Positions 9,467 to 17,747 of a stretch of 64,000 nt of DNA are shown here, one piece after another. Source of the DNA: UBA1941 sp046329555 (lineage in GTDB: Bacteria; Bacteroidota; Bacteroidia; Chitinophagales; LD1); NCBI GenBank assembly GCA_046329555.1, contig JAXLUK010000003.1, forward strand, positions 310,001-374,000. Direction: 5' to 3'. The notes under the pieces were generated by a model. The model saw only the letters and a program-made list of their open reading frames with translations, did no database searches and was not told where the DNA came from. Position 1 is the stretch's first letter; every line of letters begins with the position of its first letter. The position numbers and the translations under genes were made by a program.

Positions 9467-9540
9467 GCCGCTGTAGTTCAGTTGGTTAGAATGCCAGATT
9501 GTGGATCTGGAGGTCACCAGTTCGAGCCTGGTCAGCGGTA
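9467..9540 (+). tRNA. tRNA-His (anticodon GTG), lacking an encoded G-1
   Basis: A complete 74-nt cloverleaf: acceptor GCCGCTG pairs with CAGCGGT, D stem GTTC/GAAT, anticodon stem CCAGA/TCTGG around loop TTGTGGA (anticodon GTG at 9501-9503), and T stem ACCAG/CTGGT. CCA is not encoded. The base before position 1 is T, not the G-1 that marks nearly all tRNA-His; pair 1:72 is G-U and the discriminator is A73 instead of the usual C73. U72 with A73 and no G-1 is the arrangement known from Caulobacter-group alphaproteobacteria. The gene sits about 100 nt upstream of hisS, whose product is of the matching divergent class. Confidence 0.96.
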
Positions 9541-9546
9541 CGAAGG

Positions 9547-9573
9547 CGCCATCCATCAGGGGTGGCGTTTTTT
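9547..9573 (+). terminator. Intrinsic terminator after tRNA-His
   Basis: An 8-bp stem (CGCCATCC with GGGTGGCG, one T-G pair), a 5-nt loop and six T residues follow the tRNA by a few bases, so the tRNA is probably transcribed apart from hisS. Confidence 0.75.
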
Positions 9574-9644
9574 ATTTTATGCGCCTCAATACCTCATCCT
9601 CAGACCATGCTTTCACTTTTTACTGCTAAACTTGCAACCTAGTT

Positions 9645-11213
9645 ATGAACAAGAAAAGAGGCATCATCCCCCGAAAAATCAAGGGATTCAGAGATATTAG
9701 TCCGGCTCAGAATGCATTGCGTTGGCACATCATCACCAGTGCAGCATCGGTGTATCGGCAGTTTGGTTTCGAACAATGGGACACCCCATTGATGGAATAT
9801 GCAGAGTGCATTGGCAAGTTTATGCCAGGCGAAGGATTGGCTGACGGCACCGTTTCAGATGGCATTTATTCCTTTAAAAATCCAGAAGATGAGCCTGTTT
9901 ATTACGAAGATTTCTCGTTGGCAAAAGACGGCGACCGCACCATTATGGATCAATTCCCGGTTGCCCTTCGCTACGATTTAACTGCTCCGCTAGCGCGGGT
10001 TTATGCAGAACAACTGTGGGCCGATAAACTGAAAAACAATCTGAAGGAAGGCAAAACGCCGCTGCTTCGTCGGTTCCAGTTCGGGCCGGTATTTCGTTTT
10101 GAAGCAAAATTAGATCCGGGGCGTTTTCGCGAATTCTGGCAATTGGATTTTGATACGGTAGGTGCAACAGATATGGCAGCTGATACGGAAGTGCCTGTTA
10201 TTCTCTATACCGCCCTGCGCGCCATTGGTCTGGCCGAAGGTAGTTTTGTAGTGAAAGTCAATAACCGCAAGGTATTGAAAGGATTCCTCACTAACCTGGG
10301 CATCACCGATGAACGCAGCGAACAGGATATTTTGCGCATTATCGATAAGCTGGATAAAATCGGATTGGATGGGGTTGCAGATGAATTAGGAAAAGGGCGC
10401 AAAGACTCGTCGGGGGCCTTCATAAAAGGCCTGGCGCTGGATGAATCCATTCGAACCGGGATTATTAATTTCTTCCAACATTTTTCAATCCGCAAAAACA
10501 GGCTGGAAATATTAGACGCCCTCCGTATGAACATCGGCGATAATGAAGTATCAAAAGCTGGATTAGAAGAACTTGGCCAGATTGATCACATGCTGACCTC
10601 CCTGGGCTTTGATGACACCAAGGTGATTTTCGATCCCACCCTGATTCGCGGTATGGCCTACTATACCGGACCCGTGTTTGAAGTTGAATCGCTGCAGACC
10701 TATATGGATGAAAAAGGCCGCGAACGCCGCGTTGGTGCCATCTGCGGCGGTGGTCGTTACGATGGCCTGGTAGAACAGTCGCTGGGCATTAAAGTTCCCG
10801 CTACAGGTGCCAGTATTGGTATTGATAGATTGGCTGAATTGCTGACATTAACCAATCAAGCTGGCGCTGCGCCTGCCGGTCCGGTTTTCATCTGTGCTTT
10901 TGACGCCGAACTGGCTAGTGAATATCAGCAGATAGCGCATGAGTTACGCACAGCAGGAATAGCTGCAGAAGTGTACTATGGCACGCAAAAAGGATTGAAT
11001 AAGCAGCTAGCTTATGCTGATGCTAAGAATTGTCCGCTGGCAATTCTCATGGGCAGCGACGAGAAAGCCAAGGGCGTAGTAAGCATTAAAAATTTGAAAC
11101 TCGGAAAAGAAATCGCGGCTACCATCAGCGATAAAGCGGAATTCAACCGCAAAGTACAATCGGAAGCGCCGCGGGCGCAAATTGTTCACGCGATTCAGCA
11201 ACTTTTATCATGA
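9645..11213 (+). CDS. hisS: Histidyl-tRNA synthetase, divergent alphaproteobacterial-like class
   Basis: A 522-residue class II aminoacyl-tRNA synthetase that charges tRNA-His. Motif 2 is FGPVFRFEAKLDPGRFREF (FRFE at 150-153), the histidine motif reads IRGMAYYTG at 334-342 where common bacterial enzymes have RGLDYYT, and the signature GGGRYDGLVE and the final GASIGIDRL follow, then a C-terminal anticodon-binding domain (~425-522). The segments YDLTAPLAR, PGRFREFWQLDFDTVG and KVNNRKVLKG resemble, from memory, HisRS of Caulobacter and Rhizobiales, which lack dependence on G-1. It is longer than the ~420-460 residues usual for bacteria. The adjacent tRNA-His has exactly the tRNA features read by that class. 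The stop overlaps the start of the ammonia-lyase gene as ATGA. A TAAACTTG about 17 nt before the ATG is a weak -7 box candidate. Confidence 0.93.
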   Translation: MNKKRGIIPRKIKGFRDISPAQNALRWHIITSAASVYRQFGFEQWDTPLMEYAECIGKFMPGEGLADGTVSDGIYSFKNPEDEPVYYEDFSLAKDGDRTIMDQFPVALRYDLTAPLARVYAEQLWADKLKNNLKEGKTPLLRRFQFGPVFRFEAKLDPGRFREFWQLDFDTVGATDMAADTEVPVILYTALRAIGLAEGSFVVKVNNRKVLKGFLTNLGITDERSEQDILRIIDKLDKIGLDGVADELGKGRKDSSGAFIKGLALDESIRTGIINFFQHFSIRKNRLEILDALRMNIGDNEVSKAGLEELGQIDHMLTSLGFDDTKVIFDPTLIRGMAYYTGPVFEVESLQTYMDEKGRERRVGAICGGGRYDGLVEQSLGIKVPATGASIGIDRLAELLTLTNQAGAAPAGPVFICAFDAELASEYQQIAHELRTAGIAAEVYYGTQKGLNKQLAYADAKNCPLAILMGSDEKAKGVVSIKNLKLGKEIAATISDKAEFNRKVQSEAPRAQIVHAIQQLLS

Positions 11214-12937
11214 AGCAGGTTCATCTCAATGGCGAATCCCTGGATATCGAGCAAGTGATTGCAGTGGCCGTAAATGGCGCATCGGTCACTATCGACACCT
11301 CAAAACTGGCTGCCAGCCGGAATTATATCGTTAAAAAGGTTGCTGAAGAAAAAATTATTTACGGCGTTACCACAGGCTTTGGCTCTAACACCGATAAATC
11401 CATTGCTGCCGAAGATACGGAGCAGTTGCAGATTAACCTACTTCGTTCACACGCCTGCGGTGTTGGCAAGAATTTTTCGCGAGAAGTAACCAGGGCGGCC
11501 ATGGTAATTCGGCTCAATACCCTGCTAAAGGGTTATTCGGGTGTACAGGAAAGCACAGTAGCACAGCTTCAGTTCTTCCTGAACAACTATATCCATCCGG
11601 CTGTTCCGGAACAAGGTTCCGTGGGCGCAAGCGGCGATTTGTGTCCGTTAGCACACATGGCCCTGCCGCTGATGGGAGAAGGCGAGATAGAATACCAAGG
11701 CCAACTCTTCAATACGGAAGAATTTCTTCAAACCGAACAAGCACGCGCCATAGGTTTTAAAACTGTTCGGTTAAGTTATAAAGAAGGACTGGCGCTTACC
11801 AATGGTACAACGTTTATATGTGCAGCAGGCGCGATAGCGCTGTGGAAAGCACAACGATTGCTGGATACAGCAATTCGATGTGCTGCTTTGATATTTGAGG
11901 CGATAGGCGCACGCACTAGCGCATACGCGTATGACAAAATTCATCTTGCGCGCCGCCATCGGGGCCAAATCAAGGTAGCGCAACAGTTAACCAAGCTATT
12001 GGAAGATTCAACTTACGTTGGCGTGGCACAGCGCGATTTGATTCAGGCTTTGCTGGAAAAAAAACGGGAATTATTAGATCGATGTGGCATCACCGGCGTG
12101 TTACAACAGTTGGTTGTAGAGAAGGACGAACAACGCCAGCTTCAACTGCCTGAAACGGTCATTTTTAAAGCCGCGGCTGCAGAAGAACACGCACTGGCAC
12201 AGCTACTTCGTTTTGCACGAAAAAAATGGAAACCACAAGACGCTTACTCTATACGTTGCGTGCCGCAAGTATTGGGCGCTTCGGAGGCCGCGATTCAACA
12301 TGTTGAGGATATTTTAAATAACGAATTGAATGCGGCAGGCGATAATCCTTTGATATTTCCGGAAGATGACGCAGTAGTTTCCGGAGGAAATTTTCATGGT
12401 CAACCAGTGGCGCTCATTATGGATTATTTAAAGCTGGCTGTGGCTGAAATTGGCAATCTCACGGAAAGGCAGATTAATAAACTGGTAGATGGAAGTACGA
12501 ATGATGCTTTGCCATCTTTTTTGATAGAAGGCAGTGGCTTGAATAATGGTTTGATGATATCACAATATGCTGCAGCGGCTATAGTAAGTGAAAACAAGGT
12601 GTTAGTGCATCCCGCTTCTGCTGATTCCATTCCTACTTGTGAAAACACAGAAGACCATGTGAGTATGGGGACGATTGCCGCCCGGCAAGCTATTGAGGTT
12701 GCCGACAATGTGGAGCGCGTTTTGGCTATTGCCCTAATGACCAGCTATTACGCTTTTGCCTTACGGCGCAAACAATTATTGGTCTTCGGCATTACAAGGC
12801 AGCAGTCAATGGCTGGTGAAGCACTGTGCCGCCAAATTGCAGCGGCTAATCCAGCTTTGATTAAGGAAGATTTTTTTGCTACTGATAGATTTCTATCCAG
12901 GGAAATCAAAGCGATAGCTGAAGCCTTTTTCCCATAA
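11210..12937 (+). CDS. hutH: Histidine ammonia-lyase-like MIO enzyme with a long insertion
   Basis: A 575-residue member of the aromatic amino acid lyase family. The cofactor 4-methylideneimidazol-5-one forms from A140-S141-G142 (VGASGDLCPLAHMAL). The N-terminal catalytic loop reads IYGVTTGFGS; the selectivity position is Ser-His in RSHACGVG; and the HPASADSIPTCENTEDHVSM segment is like histidine ammonia-lyase. This supports removal of ammonia from histidine to give urocanate, although tyrosine-specific relatives in Bacteroidota also have RSH, so another aromatic substrate is possible. Residues ~268-341, between the helix ending in LLEDS and QDAYSIRCVPQVLG, form an insertion of about 75 residues not usual in the family. 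It overlaps hisS by 4 nt. No hutU, hutI or hutG is nearby, so it does not sit in a standard histidine-use operon. Confidence 0.82.
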   Translation: MKQVHLNGESLDIEQVIAVAVNGASVTIDTSKLAASRNYIVKKVAEEKIIYGVTTGFGSNTDKSIAAEDTEQLQINLLRSHACGVGKNFSREVTRAAMVIRLNTLLKGYSGVQESTVAQLQFFLNNYIHPAVPEQGSVGASGDLCPLAHMALPLMGEGEIEYQGQLFNTEEFLQTEQARAIGFKTVRLSYKEGLALTNGTTFICAAGAIALWKAQRLLDTAIRCAALIFEAIGARTSAYAYDKIHLARRHRGQIKVAQQLTKLLEDSTYVGVAQRDLIQALLEKKRELLDRCGITGVLQQLVVEKDEQRQLQLPETVIFKAAAAEEHALAQLLRFARKKWKPQDAYSIRCVPQVLGASEAAIQHVEDILNNELNAAGDNPLIFPEDDAVVSGGNFHGQPVALIMDYLKLAVAEIGNLTERQINKLVDGSTNDALPSFLIEGSGLNNGLMISQYAAAAIVSENKVLVHPASADSIPTCENTEDHVSMGTIAARQAIEVADNVERVLAIALMTSYYAFALRRKQLLVFGITRQQSMAGEALCRQIAAANPALIKEDFFATDRFLSREIKAIAEAFFP

Positions 12938-12940
12938 TCA

Positions 12941-13267
12941 TTACTTCAAATTCACCATCACCACACCCACGCAAATCACCAATACACCGCCCACCTGCAT
13001 CATGGTAATAGTTTCATGAAAAAGAAAGTATGAAGTGAGAAACAAACCGACAATGGTAAGCGAAAAATAGATTGGACTGGCTACACCTAGAGGTATGGTT
13101 TTTAGCGCTTGCATGAACTGAAATGAATTCATTAAACCACAAGCCAGACCGCCGATAAAAAACGCCTTGCTTTTCCACTTTTCTTCACTATGGATAGCGG
13201 CCAGATTAAAACAGACATTCGTAATGATATTGAAGAAAATAGACGCATAGAGTAATAGATAACCCAT
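12941..13267 (-). CDS. Small four-helix SMR/EamA-type transporter
   Basis: A 108-residue protein with four hydrophobic segments, the size of small multidrug resistance proteins. The C-terminal half (ALKTIPLGVASPIYFSLT through GGVLVICVGVVMVNLK) follows the EmrE pattern closely. The start at 13267 (MGYLLLYAS) was preferred to an upstream ATG at 13324 because it places the first helix at the N terminus as in SMR proteins. The membrane glutamate that binds protons and drugs in EmrE (E14) is not present: the first helix has Asn there, and the conserved Trp of helix 3 is replaced. It is thus probably not a classical proton-coupled drug pump, and its substrate is unknown. It is convergent with hutH (3-nt gap) and divergent from the aldolase gene. 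Confidence 0.65.
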   Translation of the reverse strand: MGYLLLYASIFFNIITNVCFNLAAIHSEEKWKSKAFFIGGLACGLMNSFQFMQALKTIPLGVASPIYFSLTIVGLFLTSYFLFHETITMMQVGGVLVICVGVVMVNLK

Positions 13268-13411
13268 AGGAAGTTTTAACGAACTTATGATTTCTCCGGG
13301 GCAAGGTTGATTACCGATTGTCATCGGTTTTGTGTATTGGCCTCCACAGTAGACGGTTTTCGTTACCGGATTCGGGCTTTTTTCCTAAGTTCACCCCTCA
13401 ATTTTGAAGTC

Positions 13412-14473
13412 ATGACAACAGCAGAAATTGCGAAACTTTTAGGCGAAAAGCAAGCCGAATACTTATTGAATCACGAATCAAAAACGTTTCCGAAAGATAC
13501 GCTGTTCCTGCCGCGTAAAGATTTTGTTGAGCGTTACTGGAAAGACAGTAACCGAAACATTCAAACCTTGCGCAGTTTACAGACATTGGCAGGTTCGGGC
13601 CGTTTAAAGAATACGGGGTATGTGTCGATTCTTCCTGTTGATCAGGGTATTGAGCACTCAGCGGGCGCATCATTCGCTCCTAATCCACCGCTGTTTGATC
13701 CAGAGAACATCGTGAAGCTGGCCATTGAAGGTGGTTGCAACGCAGTTGCTTCAACTTATGGCGGATTGGCTATGGTGGCCAGAAAATACGCCCATCGCAT
13801 TCCGTTCATTGTAAAAATTAATCACAACGAATTTTTAAGCTATCCCAATTCTTTCGATCAAATTATGTTCGGAAAAATTAAGGATGCCTGGAATATGGGC
13901 GCGGTAGCCGTAGGCGCCACCATCTATTTTGGAAGCGCTGAATCTAAGCGTCAAATTGTGGAGGTAGCCGAGGCGTTTGAATACGCGCATCAACTGGGTA
14001 TGGCCACGGTTTTATGGTGTTACACGCGCAACAGCGCCTTCAAAAAAGATGGTGTTGACTATCATGTTTCAGCCGATTTAACAGGCCAGGCCAACCACCT
14101 GGGCGTTACCATCCAGGCAGATATCATCAAACAAAAACTTCCTGAAAATAACGGTGGCTACAACGCCATTAACTTCGGAAAAACACATAAGAAGGTTTAC
14201 AGTGAATTGACTACTGACCACCCTATTGATTTAACGCGATATCAACTAGCCAACTGCTACATGGGCCGCGTAGGTTTAATTAATTCCGGAGGTGCGTCTT
14301 CAGGCGAAAGCGATTTAGCAGAAGCGGTAGCAACGGCCATTATTAATAAGCGCGCTGGTGGCATGGGTCTGATTTCTGGCAGAAAAGCGTTCCAACGTCC
14401 ACTTAAAGAAGGCGTAGCGCTACTGAACGCCATTCAGGATGTGTATTTGAATAAAGAAATTACCATTGCCTGA
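13412..14473 (+). CDS. fbaB: Class I fructose-bisphosphate aldolase (DhnA/FbaB type)
   Basis: A 353-residue Schiff-base aldolase that splits fructose 1,6-bisphosphate into dihydroxyacetone phosphate and glyceraldehyde 3-phosphate in glycolysis and gluconeogenesis. Segments LPVDQGIEHSAG, KINHNEFLSYP, VLWCYTRNSAFKKDG and the phosphate-binding INSGGASSGESDLAEA region match the FbaB family. The start at 13412 (MTTAEIAKLL) was chosen over 13307, which would add a non-conserved leader overlapping the divergent transporter gene. It is followed with a 1-nt overlap by accD and then def, so the three are probably one transcript. A TAAGTTCA about 20 nt upstream is a poor -7 box candidate. Confidence 0.92.
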   Translation: MTTAEIAKLLGEKQAEYLLNHESKTFPKDTLFLPRKDFVERYWKDSNRNIQTLRSLQTLAGSGRLKNTGYVSILPVDQGIEHSAGASFAPNPPLFDPENIVKLAIEGGCNAVASTYGGLAMVARKYAHRIPFIVKINHNEFLSYPNSFDQIMFGKIKDAWNMGAVAVGATIYFGSAESKRQIVEVAEAFEYAHQLGMATVLWCYTRNSAFKKDGVDYHVSADLTGQANHLGVTIQADIIKQKLPENNGGYNAINFGKTHKKVYSELTTDHPIDLTRYQLANCYMGRVGLINSGGASSGESDLAEAVATAIINKRAGGMGLISGRKAFQRPLKEGVALLNAIQDVYLNKEITIA

Positions 14474-15339
14474 TGGCTACTGATAAAGAACGTAAACCGT
14501 GGTGGAAACGCCTTCGCAAAGGGGTTGAAACCACGCAGGAAGAACGCCGAGAAACGCCGGATGGCGTTTGGATGAAATGCAATGGCTGTAAGAAAGCATT
14601 TCTGGTAACGCAGTATAAAAACAATCTGCATACCTGCCCCGAATGCAACTATCATGAAAAGATTGATGCAGAAGAGTATTTTGAAATACTGTTCGATCAC
14701 AGTAAGTACACGGAGTTGTTTCAGGATATTCTGGCTACTGATTTCCTTCATTTCACCGATACCAAACCGTATAGTAAAAGATTAATTGATGCCCGTGAAA
14801 ATACAGGGTTGAGTGATGCCATTCGCGTTGCGCATGGACATGTTAATAACCACAAGCTGGTGGTTGCCGCCATGGATTTTCGCTTTATCGGTGGTTCAAT
14901 GGGTTCAGTAATGGGAGAAAAGATTGCAAGAGGCATCGATTTTGCCATTCAGCAGCGGAGTAGCTTTATGATTATCTCGCGTTCGGGGGGCGCACGCATG
15001 CAGGAAAGTGCCTTCTCTCTCATGCAAATGGCAAAAACTTCCGCAAAGCTTTACCAGCTATCTGAAGCCAATTTGCCTTACATTTCATTGCTCACCAATC
15101 CCACCACCGGAGGAGTTACCGCTTCGTTTGCCATGTTGGGTGATTTCAATATTGCAGAACCCGGCGCTTTGATTGGCTTTGCTGGCCCCCGGGTTATTGA
15201 AGAGACCATTAAAAAGAAACTTCCTGAAGGTTTTCAGACTTCTGAATTTCAATTGGAAAATGGCTTTCTTGATTTTATTGTTGACCGCAAACAGTTGAAA
15301 CAAAAAGTAAGCGACGTTTTAGAGATTTTAGGCAAATAA
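14473..15339 (+). CDS. accD: Acetyl-CoA carboxylase carboxyltransferase subunit beta
   Basis: A 288-residue AccD. Together with AccA it transfers the carboxyl group from biotin on AccB to acetyl-CoA, giving malonyl-CoA, the first committed step of fatty acid synthesis. The N terminus carries the four-cysteine zinc ribbon (CNGC at the start of the finger and CPEC after ~15 residues). The crotonase-fold body follows, with SRSGGARMQESAFSLMQMAK, NPTTGGVTASFAMLGD and IGFAGPRVIEETI, all typical of AccD. Length matches the family. The start codon overlaps the aldolase stop by one base (TGATG), and def follows after 8 nt. Confidence 0.95.
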   Translation: MATDKERKPWWKRLRKGVETTQEERRETPDGVWMKCNGCKKAFLVTQYKNNLHTCPECNYHEKIDAEEYFEILFDHSKYTELFQDILATDFLHFTDTKPYSKRLIDARENTGLSDAIRVAHGHVNNHKLVVAAMDFRFIGGSMGSVMGEKIARGIDFAIQQRSSFMIISRSGGARMQESAFSLMQMAKTSAKLYQLSEANLPYISLLTNPTTGGVTASFAMLGDFNIAEPGALIGFAGPRVIEETIKKKLPEGFQTSEFQLENGFLDFIVDRKQLKQKVSDVLEILGK

Positions 15340-15347
15340 GGCAATTC

Positions 15348-15905
15348 ATGATTCTTCCTATTGTAGCATATGGCGATGCCGTTCTCAGAAAAAAAGGAGA
15401 ACCCATTACTGCGGATTACCCAGGCTTACAGCAATTGATAGACGACATGCTGGAAACCATGGATCGCAGCAGAGGCGTGGGTTTGGCTGCACCGCAAATT
15501 GGTCGCGCCATTCAGCTTTTTGTTATCGACAGCACCAAAATGTTTGATGAAGATGAAGAAAATACGGGCATTCGTGAGGTATTCATCAACTCGGTAATTC
15601 TGGAAGAAACTGGCGAAGAATGGGCCTACGAAGAAGGTTGCCTCAGCATCCCCGGCATACGGGAAGATGTAATGCGTAAACCGGCTTTGACCATTGAATA
15701 CTTCGACCGAAACTTCAAAAAACAGAAACGTTCAGTAGACGATATGACCGCGCGTGTCATTCAACACGAATTCGATCATACCATAGGAAAATTGTTTATT
15801 GACCATATCAAGCCATTGCGCAGAAGTTTACTAAAAAGCAAACTCGACAAAATCAGCAAAGGCGATGTAGATGTAAGCTATAAAATGAAATTTCCGAAGA
15901 AATAA
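15348..15905 (+). CDS. def: Peptide deformylase
   Basis: A 185-residue metallo-hydrolase that removes the formyl group from the N-terminal methionine of new proteins. All three active-site motifs are present: GVGLAAPQIG, EGCLSIPG with the metal-binding cysteine, and the QHEFDH helix with the two histidine ligands and the catalytic glutamate. After the helix the sequence is TIGKLFID rather than the usual LxGxLFxD, a small variation. It is the last gene of the fbaB-accD-def group and is convergent with a coiled-coil protein gene (13-nt gap), without an obvious hairpin between them. Confidence 0.95.
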   Translation: MILPIVAYGDAVLRKKGEPITADYPGLQQLIDDMLETMDRSRGVGLAAPQIGRAIQLFVIDSTKMFDEDEENTGIREVFINSVILEETGEEWAYEEGCLSIPGIREDVMRKPALTIEYFDRNFKKQKRSVDDMTARVIQHEFDHTIGKLFIDHIKPLRRSLLKSKLDKISKGDVDVSYKMKFPKK

Positions 15906-15918
15906 CCGAACCAGGCGT

Positions 15919-17034
15919 TTATTCGGGCTTTACTTCTTTACTATCGGAACTAACCGCAGCTTCGGGATGCAGCGGTTCTTCAGGCGCAGCAACAACTGCT
16001 TTATCAGATTCCTTTGAGGAATTTTCCTGACGAGCTCCTTTTAATAAACTCTCGCGCGTTTTATAGATATCTTTCAATTTCTCCTCTTTCGAAGCGATGA
16101 TATCATTGATCTGACGTATGCGCAGCTTCAACACTTGCATTTCCAAAGAGTGAATTTTGGGATGCTCAGCTTTACGGGTAAAATATTCCAGGTCCTTTCT
16201 ATCGCGCTCTAAACCCTTCTCCATCTTCTGAATCACGTCATTCAGTCCGGCAATACGCGCCTCATTTCTTCCAGAAAAATACTTCTGACGTGATTCACTA
16301 ATGAAATGAAAAGCATCGTCAAACGCCTTACGCACCGCACCTTCATCACTTTTCAGCAAACGAATCTGCCGAAACTCTTGCTGAATCGCTTTGATTTCAT
16401 CGTGCAGCGATTTGAAATTGGCCTTTTCAGTCACTTTTGCCTTCAACGCCTCTAAGCGCGTCTGTACTTCCTGACGTACTTCATTAGACCGCTTTTCAAA
16501 CTCAGCGCTCTCTGTTTTTCTAAAAGTCTTTAGCTTTTCGAAAATAGCGTTGACATCTTCCTTAATCTTATCAAGTTTCTCCTGTGTGATGTTGCGCTCT
16601 TTCTTATGTTCCAACACGCGCTCCCAAAACGACTTCGCCTCATCAAAAAGCGATTTGTCGTAATTCATCAATTCCGCAGCACGCTTTTTCAACTGATCCA
16701 TTTCAATCAGGTAAGCTTCCCACAGTTTGTTGGTCACCAATTCAATCGCCCATTCATTCTGCTTATGCCTGATTTCTCCGGTCTTCTCAGATTTGATGTT
16801 ATCCGGAAGAATGGTATCGCTGTTTAAATCGGGCATGATTACCACAGTTTCGGCAGGAAAATCGAACGTCCCTGTTTCCGGCCATTCATGCAATGCCTCC
16901 GTTTGCGCTGCATCCAACAATTTCTTCTCCACCACACGTAATTCCAGGCGGAAAGCCTGTTGGTTGAGCGCATACGCCAGCCACACCTGCTTCGCATCGT
17001 CCATCACTCCGGATGTAAGAAATCTTGTTTGCAT
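15919..17034 (-). CDS. Coiled-coil protein of unknown function
   Basis: A 371-residue soluble protein that I do not recognise with certainty. Residues ~1-80 look globular, and from ~100 to ~330 the sequence is long charged helix (Lys, Glu, Arg, Gln-rich, e.g. RSNEVRQEVQTRLEALKAK), so extended coiled coil is likely. The last ~40 residues are an acidic, Pro/Ser-rich disordered tail. The central part (EFRQIRLLKSDEGAVRKAF and RQKYFSGRNEARIAG) recalls DUF349 repeats, but no complete repeat can be shown. No signal peptide or membrane helix is seen. The gene diverges from the NUDIX hydrolase gene with 59 nt between starts, which must hold both promoters. Confidence 0.7.
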   Translation of the reverse strand: MQTRFLTSGVMDDAKQVWLAYALNQQAFRLELRVVEKKLLDAAQTEALHEWPETGTFDFPAETVVIMPDLNSDTILPDNIKSEKTGEIRHKQNEWAIELVTNKLWEAYLIEMDQLKKRAAELMNYDKSLFDEAKSFWERVLEHKKERNITQEKLDKIKEDVNAIFEKLKTFRKTESAEFEKRSNEVRQEVQTRLEALKAKVTEKANFKSLHDEIKAIQQEFRQIRLLKSDEGAVRKAFDDAFHFISESRQKYFSGRNEARIAGLNDVIQKMEKGLERDRKDLEYFTRKAEHPKIHSLEMQVLKLRIRQINDIIASKEEKLKDIYKTRESLLKGARQENSSKESDKAVVAAPEEPLHPEAAVSSDSKEVKPE

Positions 17035-17093
17035 TGCTCCTGAACTTTTGGAAAAGGACTGCGAATGTAAGTTATTCGCATGAACGAGCCAAC

Positions 17094-17711
17094 ATGCAAA
17101 TCACATCCATCTCCGAGGCCCTGCTTCGTCCGCTACCCGGCCAGGCGGCGCAATTGCAAATGGCACCACCATATCGCGAGCCAATGGATATGCAATTAAT
17201 TCTACAACGGCAGCCTCGATTAGGTGGCGTGCTGCTGCTATTGGTAGAAAAAGAAAAAAATCTGGAAATCGTTTTTACCCGTCGGATGGAATATGCCGGA
17301 GTGCATAGCGGACAAATCAGCTTCCCGGGTGGTAAACAAGAACCAGATGATATTGACTTAACCGCCACAGCCTTGCGCGAAACTCAGGAAGAGATTGGCG
17401 TTGATCCCAGTATGCTTCAGGTTTTGGGGCGATTATCAGAACTGTATATACCGCCCAGCAATTTTCTGGTTTATCCCAGTGTAGCTTATGCATCACAGCC
17501 GTTGGAATTCAAGGCACAGGAGCGCGAAGTGCGGGAAATTTTCACTATCCCGGTCCACTTCTTTCTTCAACCCGAAAACCGCCGAACCACCATGATTCCG
17601 TTCGCGAATGGCAACACACTTGAAGTCCCGGCCTTCATTTTCGGCGATGCCGTGATTTGGGGCGCAACGGCCATCATACTGAGTGAATTTGTTGCTGTTC
17701 TGCAATCGTAA
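17094..17711 (+). CDS. NUDIX hydrolase, CoA pyrophosphatase-like
   Basis: A 205-residue NUDIX protein. The Nudix box is present as GGKQEPDDIDLTATALRETQ followed by EEIGVD, with the REx2EE core that binds Mg2+. The upstream FTRRMEYAGVHSGQISFPGG segment matches the UPF0035-like signature of CoA pyrophosphatases (NudL/YeaB), which split coenzyme A into phosphopantetheine and 3',5'-ADP. The start at 17094 (MQITSISEALL) was chosen because an earlier in-frame ATG at 17025 overlaps the divergent coiled-coil gene and adds a non-conserved leader. The DHH phosphoesterase gene follows 36 nt downstream. Confidence 0.85.
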   Translation: MQITSISEALLRPLPGQAAQLQMAPPYREPMDMQLILQRQPRLGGVLLLLVEKEKNLEIVFTRRMEYAGVHSGQISFPGGKQEPDDIDLTATALRETQEEIGVDPSMLQVLGRLSELYIPPSNFLVYPSVAYASQPLEFKAQEREVREIFTIPVHFFLQPENRRTTMIPFANGNTLEVPAFIFGDAVIWGATAIILSEFVAVLQS

Positions 17712-17747
17712 CCTAGGGTTGCTGCATTTTTTTACATTCGTGCCGCC

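Noticed and set aside
9482..9700. A 72-residue open frame across the tRNA-His and hisS start.
   Set aside because: It covers the tRNA and terminator and has no protein-like features.
15919..17034. Assignment of the coiled-coil protein as a DUF349 protein.
   Set aside because: Only loose resemblance in one stretch; no full repeat could be identified.
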